Below, piece after piece: positions 8,725-18,292 of a stretch of DNA of 64,000 nucleotides. Source of the stretch: Porphyromonas bennonis DSM 23058 = JCM 16335 (GTDB taxonomy: Bacteria > Bacteroidota > Bacteroidia > Bacteroidales > Porphyromonadaceae). How positions within the stretch are numbered: the first letter of the stretch is position 1; every line of letters starts with the position of its first letter. A model generated the notes under the pieces. It had not been told where the DNA came from. It made no database searches and worked only from the letters and a program-made list of their open reading frames with translations. The position numbers and the translations under genes were made by a program. The stretch spans positions 76,483 through 140,482 of the forward strand of contig NZ_AQWR01000001.1 of the NCBI RefSeq assembly GCF_000375645.1. The letters run 5' to 3'.

Positions 8725-10332
8725 ATGGCAAACATCGACTTAAGCAAGTACGGCATCAAGGGTGTCAAGGAGATCATCCACAACCCGTCTTATGACCGTC
8801 TCTTCAAGGATGAGACCGATCCGTCTCTCGAGGGTTACGAGAAGGGTCAGGTGAGCGAGCTGGGTGCTGTCAACGTAATGACAGGCATCTACACCGGTCG
8901 CTCTCCTAAGGATAAGTTCTTCGTCGTAGACGAGACCTCCAAGGATACCATCTGGTGGGACAGCGAGGAGTATCACAATGACAACCACCCCTGCTCCAAG
9001 GAGACCTGGGATGTAGTGCGTAAGCTTGCCACCGACGAGCTCTCTGATAAGAAGCTCTACGTCGTGGACGCTTTCTGTGGTGCTAACGAGGACACTCGCG
9101 TCAAGATCCGCTTCATCGTCGAGGTGGCTTGGCAGGCACACTTTGTCACCAACATGTTCATCCGTCCCTCCAAGGAGGAGCTGGAGAACTTTGGTGAGCC
9201 GGACTTCGTAGTCTATAATGCCTCCAAGGCTAAGGTGGAGAACTGGAAGGAGCTCGGTCTGCACTCCGAGACCGCTGTTGTCTTCAACCTCACCAGCCGC
9301 GAGCAGGTCATCCTCAACACCTGGTATGGTGGTGAGATGAAGAAGGGTATGTTCAGCTACATGAACTACCTCAACCCCCGTCGCGGTATGGCTTCGATGC
9401 ACTCCTCTGCCAATACCGATATGAATGGCGAGCACACCGCCATCTTCTTCGGTCTCTCCGGTACCGGTAAGACCACCCTCTCCGCTGATCCCAAGCGTCT
9501 CCTGATCGGTGACGATGAGCACGGATGGGATGACGATGGTGTCTTCAATTACGAGGGCGGCTGCTACGCCAAGGTGATCAACCTCAGCAAGGAGGGTGAG
9601 CCTGCCATCTATGGTGCCATCCGTCGTGATGCACTCCTCGAGAACGTTGCTCTTGACGAGGAGGGTAAGATCGACTTCGCAGACAAGTCTGTCACTGAGA
9701 ACACTCGTGTCTCTTACCCGATCTACCACATCGACAACATCGTGAAGCCGGTCTCCAAGGCCGGTCACGCAGAGCGTGTCATCTTCCTGACCGCTGATGC
9801 CTTCGGTGTACTGCCTCCCGTCTCTCTCCTCGACGACGCTCAGACTCAGTACTACTTCCTCAGCGGATTTACCGCTAAGCTGGCTGGTACAGAGCGTGGC
9901 ATCACCGAGCCTACCCCCACCTTCTCAGCATGCTTCGGCGCTGCATTCCTGACTCTGCACCCCACCAAGTACGCTCAGGAGCTGGTCAAGAAGATGAAGG
10001 CTTACAATACCAAGGCCTATCTCGTCAATACGGGATGGAATGGTACCGGTAAGCGTATCTCTCTGAAGCAGACCCGTGCAATGGTAGACGCTATCCTCGA
10101 TGGTTCTATCGAGAATGCACCCACGAAGAAGATCCCTTACTTCAATCTCACGATCCCCACAGAGCTGCCCAACGTAGACTCTAATATCCTCGATCCGCGC
10201 AGCACCTACGACAGTGAGGCTGCATGGGAGGAGAAGGCTAAGGACCTCGCCGGTCGCTTCATCAAGAACTTCAAGAAGTTTGAGACCAACGACCACGGTA
10301 AGTCCCTCGTACCTGCCGGTCCCCAGCTCTAA
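8725..10332 (+). CDS. pckA: Phosphoenolpyruvate carboxykinase (ATP)
   Basis: It interconverts oxaloacetate and phosphoenolpyruvate with ATP/ADP. In succinate-forming Bacteroidota it usually runs in the carboxylating direction, feeding oxaloacetate to the fumarate branch (family knowledge; compare frdCAB at 52807). It has 535 residues, normal length. The P-loop GLSGTGKTT covers residues 243-251, followed by [18 protein letters not shown], which holds the metal and substrate site. An upstream [13 protein letters not shown] motif reads [10 protein letters not shown]. It is a single-gene unit with its own promoter and a strong terminator. Codon use is very regular, as expected of a highly expressed gene. 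Confidence 0.97.
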   Translation: MANIDLSKYGIKGVKEIIHNPSYDRLFKDETDPSLEGYEKGQVSELGAVNVMTGIYTGRSPKDKFFVVDETSKDTIWWDSEEYHNDNHPCSKETWDVVRKLATDELSDKKLYVVDAFCGANEDTRVKIRFIVEVAWQAHFVTNMFIRPSKEELENFGEPDFVVYNASKAKVENWKELGLHSETAVVFNLTSREQVILNTWYGGEMKKGMFSYMNYLNPRRGMASMHSSANTDMNGEHTAIFFGLSGTGKTTLSADPKRLLIGDDEHGWDDDGVFNYEGGCYAKVINLSKEGEPAIYGAIRRDALLENVALDEEGKIDFADKSVTENTRVSYPIYHIDNIVKPVSKAGHAERVIFLTADAFGVLPPVSLLDDAQTQYYFLSGFTAKLAGTERGITEPTPTFSACFGAAFLTLHPTKYAQELVKKMKAYNTKAYLVNTGWNGTGKRISLKQTRAMVDAILDGSIENAPTKKIPYFNLTIPTELPNVDSNILDPRSTYDSEAAWEEKAKDLAGRFIKNFKKFETNDHGKSLVPAGPQL

Positions 10333-10390
10333 GCAGCTTACAACAATAGCCTGAGACGCTCCATAAAAGCGCCTCTCGCCTAAGTACTAA

Positions 10391-10435
10391 GAGATCCCGG
10401 CACCGATATATCGGTGCCGGGATCTCTTCTTTTTT
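10391..10435 (+). terminator. Intrinsic terminator of pckA
   Basis: A long perfect hairpin (GAGATCCCGGCACCGATA pairing with its reverse complement, 10391-10426) is followed by TTCTTTTTT. Confidence 0.92.
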
Positions 10436-10542
10436 ACACAGGTATTGCCACGATCTCAGATCGAGACGATTGCTCGAAAGGAGACGACGGTGGTGGATTA
10501 TGCAAAATCCCGTCAGACCGGACAAAACAGTCGCTTTGGGGC

Positions 10543-10572
10543 TTGAAGTGTGAGGAAAAAAGTGTACCTTTG
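10543..10572 (+). promoter_or_regulatory. tRNA-Pro promoter
   Basis: TTG (10543-10545), 19 nt spacer, then TACCTTTG (10565-10572), ending 16 nt before the mature tRNA. Confidence 0.8.
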
Positions 10573-10588
10573 CCACCACTTAAGAGTA

Positions 10589-10661
10589 CGGGATGTAGCA
10601 CAGTTGGTAGCGCGCCACGTTCGGGACGTGGAGGTCGACAGTTCGAGTCTGTTCATCCCGA
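10589..10661 (+). tRNA. tRNA-Pro (anticodon CGG)
   Basis: A full cloverleaf can be drawn. The acceptor CGGGATG pairs with CATCCCG. The D arm contains AGTTGGTA. The anticodon stem CCACG/CGTGG encloses loop TTCGGGA with anticodon CGG. The T arm has the TTCGAGT loop. CCA is not encoded. It stands alone with its own promoter and terminator. Confidence 0.93.
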
Positions 10662-10670
10662 CAGATCCCA

Positions 10671-10710
10671 GATCGAGAGAGTGTGTTCGCACACTTTCTC
10701 GATCTTTTTT
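10671..10710 (+). terminator. Intrinsic terminator of tRNA-Pro
   Basis: GATCGAGAGAGTGTG pairs with CACACTTTCTCGATC (one mismatch) around a TTCG loop, followed by six T. Confidence 0.88.
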
Positions 10711-10734
10711 ATCTCTTCCCGATCAGGGTGAAAT

Positions 10735-10794
10735 CTATTACCGGTAATAGTCGCAACTAATACCGGTAATAGACTTCACTAATATCGGTATTAG
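10735..10794. repeat. Palindrome array 2 (3 clear units, 22-bp period)
   Basis: Units start at 10735 (CTATTACCGGTAATAG), 10757 (CTAATACCGGTAATAG) and 10779 (CTAATATCGGTATTAG), with 6-bp spacers. A weak in-phase remnant (10 of 16 matches, central CCGA kept) may sit at 10713-10728, overlapping the end of the terminator region. The array lies between the tRNA terminator and the sdaA operon promoter. Confidence 0.95.
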
Positions 10795-10988
10795 ATAGAG
10801 TGATGAGGATCAGTGTGTTGGGGCTGGTTTCGGACCAGAGTCTATTTCCTTGATATTCAGCTGTTCCTCGCTGTTTTGTCACCGTGCCAGAGACGTACCA
10901 TTATTGACTGTGAATTGCGGGGTTGAGACCTAATATTCTTTGTGCCCGTTTTGCTTCATGGCTAGTCCGTTAAGTCGTTTAATTGGGC

Positions 10989-10996
10989 TATCTTTG
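10989..10996 (+). promoter_or_regulatory. Promoter -7 element of the sdaA operon
   Basis: TATCTTTG fits TAnnTTTG, 47 nt before the sdaA start at 11044. No TTG lies at the standard distance. Confidence 0.6.
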
Positions 10997-11043
10997 TAAG
11001 GTCATAGAGGGTGTACTCCCTTTCTCACAAGCAACTATCACTC

Positions 11044-12339
11044 ATGGAGACAATTAAATCAATATACAAGATAGGTAAAGGTCCCTCGAGCAGCCATACT
11101 ATGGGTCCGAGGCGGGCGGCGCTGATGTTCCTTGATCGCTTGAGTGGTGGTACGCCGGCGAGATTTAGGGTGACACTCTATGGCTCTCTTGCCGCTACAG
11201 GTAAGGGGCACATGACAGATGTCGCCATTATAGAGGTGCTTGAGCCGGTAGCTCCTACCGAGATAGTGTGGGAGCCACAGACGGTCAAGCGCTTCCACAC
11301 CAATGGCATGTACTACGAGGCACTGGACAAGGATGACAAGCTCATCGACTCATGGACGGTGTACAGTGTCGGCGGTGGTGATCTTGCCAACGAAGACTTT
11401 GATGAGAGTAGAGCGACTGAGGTCTACCCCCATAGTCGGATGACGGATATCCTGGCCTACTGCTTCGATGAGCATCTATCGCTCTGGGAGTATGTGGAGC
11501 GATTTGAGGACGCCTCCATCTGGGATCACCTGGGAGAGGCGTGGCAGGTGATGCGATCCGCAGTGGAGCGTGGGCTCGACAATGATAGCATCCTCCCCGG
11601 AGGACTCAATCTCCGCCGCAAGGCCGGAGAGTACTACGTCCAGGCCAATAACTACAGCTACTCCACCAAGTCACGCGGCCTTGTATATGCCTACGCCCTC
11701 GCAGCAAGTGAGGAGAATGCAGGCGGCGGTCAGGTCTGCACCGGTCCTACCTGCGGCTCGTCCGGAGTGATGCCGGGAGTCCTCTATCACCTCAAGGTCT
11801 CCAAGGAGATCCCGGACAAGATGATCCTGAGAGCTATGGCGACAGCGGGACTCTTCGGTGCGATCTGTCGTACAAATGCCTCCATCTCCGGAGCTGAGGT
11901 GGGCTGCCAGGGTGAGGTGGGTGTTGCCTGCTCGATGGCTGCTGCAGCCGCCAATCAGCTCTTCGGAGGCAGTCTGAATCAGGTAGAGTACGCCGCCGAG
12001 ATGGGTCTCGAGCACCACTTAGGACTAACCTGTGACCCCATCTGTGGTCTTGTCCAGATCCCCTGTATCGAGCGAAACGCCTTTGCGGCAGCAAGAGCAC
12101 TGGATGCAAATGTCTACGCTTCCTTCTCCAATGGCTTTCACCGGGTCTCCTTCGACCAGGTGGTCGAGGTGATGCGTCAGACAGGACATGACCTCCCGAG
12201 CCTGTATAAGGAGACCTCTACCGGCGGTCTAGCGACCAGCTACAGAAACCCCATTGCTCGACTCGGTGGGGAGATATCGTACAATAGAGAGGCGGCAGAG
12301 CAGTCGGAGGAGGGCCCTAAGTTGTCCTTTTTTATGTAA
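11044..12339 (+). CDS. sdaA: L-serine dehydratase (iron-sulfur, single chain)
   Basis: It deaminates L-serine to pyruvate and ammonia. I place the start at METIKSIYKIGKGPSSSHT because the family begins here; a GTG at 11011 would add 11 residues with no counterpart. That gives 431 residues. The N-terminal beta domain carries GPSSSHTMGPRRAA. The alpha domain carries the cysteine sites for a 4Fe-4S cluster (CTGPTCGSSG, GAEVGCQGEVG, CDPICGLVQIPC). It is the first gene of a nine-gene unit; purH follows after 43 nt. With glyA at 56752 it fits an organism that catabolises amino acids. Confidence 0.92.
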   Translation: METIKSIYKIGKGPSSSHTMGPRRAALMFLDRLSGGTPARFRVTLYGSLAATGKGHMTDVAIIEVLEPVAPTEIVWEPQTVKRFHTNGMYYEALDKDDKLIDSWTVYSVGGGDLANEDFDESRATEVYPHSRMTDILAYCFDEHLSLWEYVERFEDASIWDHLGEAWQVMRSAVERGLDNDSILPGGLNLRRKAGEYYVQANNYSYSTKSRGLVYAYALAASEENAGGGQVCTGPTCGSSGVMPGVLYHLKVSKEIPDKMILRAMATAGLFGAICRTNASISGAEVGCQGEVGVACSMAAAAANQLFGGSLNQVEYAAEMGLEHHLGLTCDPICGLVQIPCIERNAFAAARALDANVYASFSNGFHRVSFDQVVEVMRQTGHDLPSLYKETSTGGLATSYRNPIARLGGEISYNREAAEQSEEGPKLSFFM

Positions 12340-12382
12340 GTTTGTCTGCTTCTGAATAGAGAATATAATCACGATCCACATA

Positions 12383-13957
12383 ATGACAAGATCAGCAGAG
12401 AGTCGCAAGCCTATCCGCAGAGCGCTTGTATCGGTATATCACAAAGAAGGGCTGGAGAAGCTCCTGAGACAACTCGGACAGAGCGGTGTGGAGATCCTCT
12501 CCACCGGTGGCACCTATGACTATGTCACCAGTCTGGATCTCCCGTGTACCAAGGTGGAGGATCGAACCGGTCTTCCATCCATCCTGGGGGGAAGGGTAAA
12601 GACGCTCCATCCGGTCGTCTTTGGTGGTATCCTGACTCGTCGTGGTAATGAGCAGGATGACAAGGACTGCCGCCGCTTCGACATCGATCCGATAGACCTG
12701 GTGATCGTGGATCTCTACCCCTTTGAGGACACTGTAGCATCCGGCGCTTCGCATGAGGACATCATTGAGAAGATCGATATCGGCGGTATCTCACTGATCC
12801 GTGCAGCGGCAAAGAATTACTCCGACGTGGTGATCATCCCATCGGCTAAGTATTACGATGAGCTTACTGCCCTGCTCGCAGAGCAGGATAGTGAGACGAC
12901 ACTGGAGCAGAGGAGACACTTCGCACGAGCTGCCTTCGAGGTCTCCTCGTCCTACGATACGGCGATCCATGATTACTTCCTCTCTCTGGATGGTCCGGCA
13001 GAGGAGTCGGATGATCTCCTCCCGCAGGATTGTTTTGCCCTCTCGATGGAGGGGTGTCAGTCGATGAGGTATGGAGAGAATCCCCATCAGCGTGCAGCTT
13101 ACTATGGTAGGGGCTTCGAGGAGCGCTTCGACTATCTCCACGGGAAGCAGATCAGCTACAATAACCTCCTGGACGTGGATGCTGCTGTCCACATGATCGA
13201 GGAGATGGACGAGCCTGCTTGTGGCATCGTCAAGCATAATACTCCCTGCGGTCTTGCGGTCCGTGAGACTATACGCGACGCCTACTTGGCTGCCCTTTCG
13301 TGTGACACGGAGTCGGCTTTTGGCGGCATCGTGGTGCTCAATAGGCCGGTCGATATGGAGACTGCAGAGGAGCTCCATAAGCTCTTCATCGAAGTACTCA
13401 TCGCTCCCGACTATAGCAAGGAAGCGCTGGAGTTACTGACGCAGAAGAAGAATAGGATCATCCTGAGAGACAAGATCGGGAAGGACAGGTATCCCCTCCA
13501 GTTCCGATCTGCCCTCGGCGGTGTCCTGGTACAGGAGCGTGATACGCTCGTGGATCAAGTAAAGGATCTCACCGTGGTGACTCGCACGACTCCCTCGGAG
13601 ACTGAGACGAGTGACCTGCTCTTTGCGATGCAGGCGGTAAAGTACTGCAAGAGCAATGCTATAGTCCTCGCCAAGGATCGCCAGATCTTGGGCGCCGGCT
13701 ATGGTCAGACCTCTCGAGTGGAGGCGCTGAGACAGGCGATCAGCAAGGCAGCAGCGATGGGCTTCTCTCTCGAGGGATCTGTCATGGCTTCTGATGCATT
13801 CTTCCCCTTCCCCGACTGCGTTGAGATAGCTCATGAGGCGGGCGTGGTGTCCGTCATCCAGCCGGGCGGGTCGATACGCGATCAGGAGAGCATAAGCTAT
13901 TGCGATGAGCACGGAATGTCCATGGTGACTACCGGTCATCGCCACTTTAGACACTAA
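12383..13957 (+). CDS. purH: Bifunctional AICAR formyltransferase / IMP cyclohydrolase
   Basis: It catalyses the last two steps of IMP synthesis. It has 524 residues, normal length. The N-terminal cyclohydrolase (MGS-like) domain includes LVSVYHKEGLE, STGGTYDYV and GGRVKTLHP. The C-terminal transformylase includes MRYGENPHQRAAYYG and KHNTPCGLA. The protein ends GHRHFRH, the usual PurH ending. mreB begins 19 nt downstream, so a purine gene is physically coupled to the cell-shape genes. Confidence 0.96.
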   Translation: MTRSAESRKPIRRALVSVYHKEGLEKLLRQLGQSGVEILSTGGTYDYVTSLDLPCTKVEDRTGLPSILGGRVKTLHPVVFGGILTRRGNEQDDKDCRRFDIDPIDLVIVDLYPFEDTVASGASHEDIIEKIDIGGISLIRAAAKNYSDVVIIPSAKYYDELTALLAEQDSETTLEQRRHFARAAFEVSSSYDTAIHDYFLSLDGPAEESDDLLPQDCFALSMEGCQSMRYGENPHQRAAYYGRGFEERFDYLHGKQISYNNLLDVDAAVHMIEEMDEPACGIVKHNTPCGLAVRETIRDAYLAALSCDTESAFGGIVVLNRPVDMETAEELHKLFIEVLIAPDYSKEALELLTQKKNRIILRDKIGKDRYPLQFRSALGGVLVQERDTLVDQVKDLTVVTRTTPSETETSDLLFAMQAVKYCKSNAIVLAKDRQILGAGYGQTSRVEALRQAISKAAAMGFSLEGSVMASDAFFPFPDCVEIAHEAGVVSVIQPGGSIRDQESISYCDEHGMSMVTTGHRHFRH

Positions 13958-13976
13958 TTTTTTACTAAGATATAGG

Positions 13977-14996
13977 ATGGGCTTTTTCTCACTCACAAGG
14001 AAATTAGCCGTAGACTTAGGTACTGCTAACACGGTCATCATAGAGGATGGTAAGATCATCATCGACCAGCCGAGCTATGTGACTCTCAATAAGAAGACGG
14101 ATAAGGTCGAGTGGGTCGGTGCCGAGGCGTATCGTCGCTTCGAGAAGGAGAATAACGATCTCTCCACTGTACGACCGCTTAAGGACGGCGTAGTCGCTGA
14201 CTTGGATGCCTGCGAGTATATGATCCGCGGGATGATCCGTATGGCGACGACCAAGAAACACTTCTTCCCTACTTCGCTTAAGGTGGTCGTCTGTGTCCCC
14301 TCAGGCAGCACGGATGTAGAGATACGAGCTGTGCGCGATGCGGCAGAGAAGGCCGGGGCTAATGAGGTGTACCTTATACACGAGCCAATGGCTGCAGCTA
14401 TCGGTATAGGCATCGATGTGATGGAGCCTACCGGTAACGTGATCGTAGATATCGGCGGTGGTACGACGGAGATCGCAGTGATCTCGCTGGGTGGCATCGT
14501 GAATAATAAGTCGATCAAGGTGGCTGGTGACGAATTCACCAACGATATCGTGGACTATATGAAGGTCCAGCACGGTATCCGTATCGGAGAGCGAACTGCT
14601 GAGGAGATCAAGAAGAATGTAGGCTCGGCACTGGAGCAACTGGACGATGAGCCTGATCCCTACACGGTAGTGGGACAGGATCTTGCCAGCATCCTGCCGA
14701 AGACAGTGGATGTCAATTACCACGAGATCTCGACCTGCCTCGATAAGTCGATCACCAAGATCGAGACCGCTATCGGTAACGCTCTGGACGATACTGCTCC
14801 TGAGCTGTATGCCGATATCTTCAATAACGGGATCTATCTGGCTGGTGGTGGTGCTCAGCTGAAGGGGTTGGATAAGAGACTTCAGTCCAAGTTCCAGATC
14901 CCCTTTAAGATTGCTGAGGATCCCTTATACTCCGTTGCCAACGGCACATACATTGCCCTCCAGAACTCAGATAAGTACACACTCCTCTTTAAGTAA
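13977..14996 (+). CDS. mreB: Rod-shape determining protein MreB
   Basis: Actin-like cytoskeletal ATPase that guides lateral wall synthesis. It has 339 residues. The phosphate-1 motif DLGTANT begins at Asp13; phosphate-2 reads VDIGGGTTEIAV; the adenosine motif reads GIYLAGGGAQLKGL. The N-terminal GFFSLTRKL is a short amphipathic stretch, as in membrane-binding MreB. It heads the elongasome block mreB-mreC-mreD-mrdA-rodA. Porphyromonas-type cells are often short rods or cocci, so presence of the full set suggests the elongation machinery is kept. Confidence 0.96.
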   Translation: MGFFSLTRKLAVDLGTANTVIIEDGKIIIDQPSYVTLNKKTDKVEWVGAEAYRRFEKENNDLSTVRPLKDGVVADLDACEYMIRGMIRMATTKKHFFPTSLKVVVCVPSGSTDVEIRAVRDAAEKAGANEVYLIHEPMAAAIGIGIDVMEPTGNVIVDIGGGTTEIAVISLGGIVNNKSIKVAGDEFTNDIVDYMKVQHGIRIGERTAEEIKKNVGSALEQLDDEPDPYTVVGQDLASILPKTVDVNYHEISTCLDKSITKIETAIGNALDDTAPELYADIFNNGIYLAGGGAQLKGLDKRLQSKFQIPFKIAEDPLYSVANGTYIALQNSDKYTLLFK

Positions 14997-15004
14997 CTCA
15001 TACA

Positions 15005-15042
15005 GGATCCCTCTGGCTGTCAGGTTTGGCAGGGCGGGGTCC
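15005..15042 (+). other. Intercistronic hairpin between mreB and mreC
   Basis: GGATCCC (15005-15011) pairs with GGGGTCC (15036-15042), allowing one G-U pair, in the 66-nt gap between mreB and mreC. There is no T tract. It could reduce read-through or protect mreB mRNA, which is usually needed in larger amounts than mreC (inference). Confidence 0.4.
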
Positions 15043-15062
15043 TTCTCAAGTCATACGTCTTA

Positions 15063-15926
15063 ATGGATCGCCTCATCGAATTTCTCCGGTCCAAGAGACA
15101 TCTTCTGATCTTCCTACTCCTGGAGGTGATCGCTCTCGCGCTTCTCTTCAGTGGTAGTAGGTACCGATCTAGTGTCATACTGAGCTCTGCCAACGACCTC
15201 ACCGGCAGGGTGATGGAGACGGCACAGACCATACGTGCGTACACCGGCCTGGAGGAGGCTAATGTGGAGCTGCTCCATAGGAATGCTCAGCTGGAGCGGG
15301 AGGTGCTACGGCTACACAATCAGCTGGAGCGACTCTCGGTCGACTCTCTCTCATGGCAGCGTCTGGGACGTGACACCCTGGAGAGACCCTTTCCCTACCA
15401 CTACATAGTGGGCAGGGTCGTGGGGATGGTTCTCTTCGACAAGAGTAATTACTTGACACTCGATATCGGCAAGCTTGATGGCGTTGCGGTGGACATGGGA
15501 GTCGTTAGTACAGATGGGGTGGTCGGTATTGTGCAGGCGGTGAGCGACCACTACTCGAGAGTTGTGCCGGTAATCAATAGTACCTTTGGGGTGAGTTGTA
15601 AGGTGGAGGATTCTGACTTCGTCAGCGTGCTGAAGTGGGACGGTCAGGACATTGATCACTCGCTGCTGACTAATATCCCCAAGCATCAGTCTCTGGAGCC
15701 GGGGCGATCTGTATTTACGAGCGGGTTCTCGGCCTCTTTCCCCTCCGGTCTGTCCATCGGCACCATAGTCGGTCCCGGGAAGTCGCCTGATGACAGCTTC
15801 TTTGCTTATCGGGTGAAGCTATCTACTCGCTTTGCCGATCTCAAGTATGTGTACGTCCTGCAGTATGAAAATCGTCAGGAGCGAACTGCCGTCGAAGAAC
15901 CTGTCACCGATAGACGATCCGTATGA
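15063..15926 (+). CDS. mreC: Rod-shape determining protein MreC
   Basis: Periplasmic scaffold of the elongasome. At 287 residues the length is typical. A single N-terminal membrane segment (about residues 13-30) is followed by a coiled coil rich in Glu, Leu and Arg (about residues 60-100). The beta-barrel domain contains KSNYLTLDIGKLDGV and SGFSASFPSGLSIGTI. The 3' end overlaps mreD by 4 nt (ATGA). Confidence 0.92.
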   Translation: MDRLIEFLRSKRHLLIFLLLEVIALALLFSGSRYRSSVILSSANDLTGRVMETAQTIRAYTGLEEANVELLHRNAQLEREVLRLHNQLERLSVDSLSWQRLGRDTLERPFPYHYIVGRVVGMVLFDKSNYLTLDIGKLDGVAVDMGVVSTDGVVGIVQAVSDHYSRVVPVINSTFGVSCKVEDSDFVSVLKWDGQDIDHSLLTNIPKHQSLEPGRSVFTSGFSASFPSGLSIGTIVGPGKSPDDSFFAYRVKLSTRFADLKYVYVLQYENRQERTAVEEPVTDRRSV

Positions 15927-16450
15927 GTAAGTACACCCTGAGGCTTGGGATCCTAACCCTCGTGCTGTTGCTCCTGCAGGTGGTGCTCTTCAATCATCTC
16001 CTGCTCTTCCAGTACTTCCTGCCGATCCTTTATCTTTACCCGCTCTTCAAGATGCCATATCGCACGGAACCGTGGGTGCTGACGCTTGTCGCTGCCTGCA
16101 TTGGACTCTTTATCGACCTGATGATGAATACTCCGGGACTCAACATGGCCTCTTCTGCTCTGACGCTTTACCTGCGTCCGAAGCTTCTTGGAGGGTTAGT
16201 GGACAAGGATGATCTAGATAATGCGGACGAAGAGAATCCGCTTATCACTCCTCGCTTAATGGGTGCCGGTGCTTATCTTCTCTTCATCCTAACGCTCACG
16301 TTGGTACAGATCAGTGCAATATTCCTCCTTGAGTTCTTTTCCACAGGACTATTGGTTCACACATTACCGTACATAGGCGGATCCGTTATGATAACGGTGC
16401 TGCTCTTTATGATCTTTGATGCACTCTTTATGCCGCGTAAGAGGGGATGA
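15923..16450 (+). CDS. mreD: Rod-shape determining protein MreD
   Basis: Small integral membrane partner of MreC and PBP2. It has 175 residues, nearly all hydrophobic, with about five membrane segments; sequence in this family is poorly conserved, so the call rests on size, topology and position. It overlaps mreC upstream and mrdA downstream by 4 nt each. Confidence 0.85.
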   Translation: MSKYTLRLGILTLVLLLLQVVLFNHLLLFQYFLPILYLYPLFKMPYRTEPWVLTLVAACIGLFIDLMMNTPGLNMASSALTLYLRPKLLGGLVDKDDLDNADEENPLITPRLMGAGAYLLFILTLTLVQISAIFLLEFFSTGLLVHTLPYIGGSVMITVLLFMIFDALFMPRKRG

Positions 16451-18288
16451 GTAGGTCGCGGAGTCGGTATAGTGAGCGCAGCTATATCATCATTGGGGTG
16501 GTGACGCTGGTGGTGATCGTCTATGTGGCGAGGCTCTTCTACGTCCAGGTCCTCTCGCCGGAGTATAAGCTCGCAGCGGAGAATATCGCCTTCTATCACC
16601 GGACCCTGTACCCATCACGAGGACTGATGCGAGATCGCAACGATAGTCTTGTCGTCTATAATACTGCAACAGCAGATGCGAAGATCATCATGCGTCAGAT
16701 GGAGGACTTCGATAGTCTTGCCTTTTGCCATATACTGGACATCGATCTCCAGGACTTTCGTGATCGGCTGGAGCAGGTAAAGGATCGGGAGTCCAATAGA
16801 GGCTATTCGCCCTTTGTCCCGCAGACTCTCTTCTCTCAGATTACCTCAGTCGAGGCGGGTCTGCTGGAGGAGCAGCTCTACAAGTTTCCCGGTCTCCTCA
16901 TTGAGCATCACACCTCACGGGCCTATCGATATACGGCAGGGGCACTTCTGTTGGGGAATATCGGCGAAGTGGGTCCCGGGGATATCAAGCGAGACCCCTA
17001 CTACACACCCGGTGACTACGCCGGTACAACCGGACTGGAAAAGAGCTATGAGCGCTTCCTGAGAGGAAATAAAGGGACGTCAATCCTCCTGAGGGATGTA
17101 CACGGACGGGTGCAGGGTCAGTACGAGGAGGGAAAGTATGATCAAGAGCTCACCTCAGGGCATGATCTGAAGCTCAGCATTGATATCAAGCTACAGGCTT
17201 ATGGCGAGAAGCTGATGCAAGGAAAGAGTGGGGCGATCGTTATGATCGAGCCAAACTCCGGGGAAGTGCTAGCACTGGTTTCCTCACCATCGTTTGACCC
17301 TGCACGCCTTGTTGGTAAGGAGCGAGGTCGAAACTATCAGCAGTTAGTCACCGATCCAAGTAAGCCGCTATACAATCGTGCGACGCAGGCGGCTTATCCT
17401 CCGGGATCAACATTCAAGACAGTACAAGCGGCAGCTTATCTACAGGAGGGGTGTATCACTCCGGGGACGATGTACTCTTGCTATCGTGGATACCCGCTCT
17501 TGAGAGGACGTCCTCGCTGCCACGGGCACGGCTCGCCGCTAGATCTCAGACACGCTATCGCTACCTCATGTAACGCCTATTTCTGCTGGGGCTTGCGCGC
17601 ATTCCTCGACGACCGGTCGCGTTATGCTACCGTGGAAGAAGCTTTTGATCACTGGAGAGACTACATTGTCAAGATGGGCTTCGGACATAAGACCGGAGTC
17701 GATCTCCCCGGAGAAAGCCGTGGCTATATCCCAAACTCTGAGGTCTATGACAAGATCCACAATGGTCGCTGGACCTCCAGCTCTATAGTCTCCATCTCGA
17801 TCGGACAGGGCGAGATCCTCGCTACACCCATGCAGATTGCCAACTTCGGAGCTATCGTTGCCAATAGAGGGCATTACTATACCCCACACTTGGTGAAGGA
17901 GATCAATGGTATGCCGCAGGACTCTCTCTACGTCGAACGTATGGAGACAGGGATCCGATCTGAGTATTTCCAAGTGATTGCTGAGGGCATGCGTATGGCG
18001 GTGACAGGGGGAACTTGTCGCAAGGCAAACCTCTCCGATTATGCTATCTGCGGCAAGACAGGGACAGCTGAGAATCCTCATGGAAAGGATCACTCTCTCT
18101 TCCTCGGATTTGGACCCATGGAGTCCCCCAAGGTCTCCATTGCTGTCATGGTGGAGAATGGGGGCTTCGGTGCCACCTACGCCGTCCCGATAGGTCGTCT
18201 CATGCTGGACTACTATCTCCATGGTGACTCTATTACACCATCGTCTACCAGTTACGAGAAGGCGATGCTATCCACTGTAATCCGATAA
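16447..18288 (+). CDS. mrdA: Penicillin-binding protein 2 (elongation transpeptidase)
   Basis: Class B PBP that cross-links peptidoglycan in the lateral wall. It has 613 residues. One N-terminal membrane segment (about residues 10-30) precedes the dimerisation domain. The transpeptidase domain has the active-site motif Ser321-Thr-Phe-Lys324, then SCN (in ATSCNAYF) and KTG (in CGKTGTAEN). The order and spacing are those of PBP2. It overlaps mreD by 4 nt; rodA starts 4 nt after it, so the transpeptidase and its SEDS partner are translated in tandem. Confidence 0.95.
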   Translation: MSRSRSRYSERSYIIIGVVTLVVIVYVARLFYVQVLSPEYKLAAENIAFYHRTLYPSRGLMRDRNDSLVVYNTATADAKIIMRQMEDFDSLAFCHILDIDLQDFRDRLEQVKDRESNRGYSPFVPQTLFSQITSVEAGLLEEQLYKFPGLLIEHHTSRAYRYTAGALLLGNIGEVGPGDIKRDPYYTPGDYAGTTGLEKSYERFLRGNKGTSILLRDVHGRVQGQYEEGKYDQELTSGHDLKLSIDIKLQAYGEKLMQGKSGAIVMIEPNSGEVLALVSSPSFDPARLVGKERGRNYQQLVTDPSKPLYNRATQAAYPPGSTFKTVQAAAYLQEGCITPGTMYSCYRGYPLLRGRPRCHGHGSPLDLRHAIATSCNAYFCWGLRAFLDDRSRYATVEEAFDHWRDYIVKMGFGHKTGVDLPGESRGYIPNSEVYDKIHNGRWTSSSIVSISIGQGEILATPMQIANFGAIVANRGHYYTPHLVKEINGMPQDSLYVERMETGIRSEYFQVIAEGMRMAVTGGTCRKANLSDYAICGKTGTAENPHGKDHSLFLGFGPMESPKVSIAVMVENGGFGATYAVPIGRLMLDYYLHGDSITPSSTSYEKAMLSTVIR

Positions 18289-18292
18289 CGAT

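Noticed and set aside
8740..9768. 342-codon minus-strand ORF opposite pckA
   Set aside because: It is fully inside pckA on the other strand and has the Val/Leu/Asp-rich look of an antisense frame in a codon-biased gene.
11011..11043. GTG start 11 codons upstream of sdaA
   Set aside because: The family N-terminus begins at METIKSIYKIGKGPSSSHT; the upstream residues have no counterpart.
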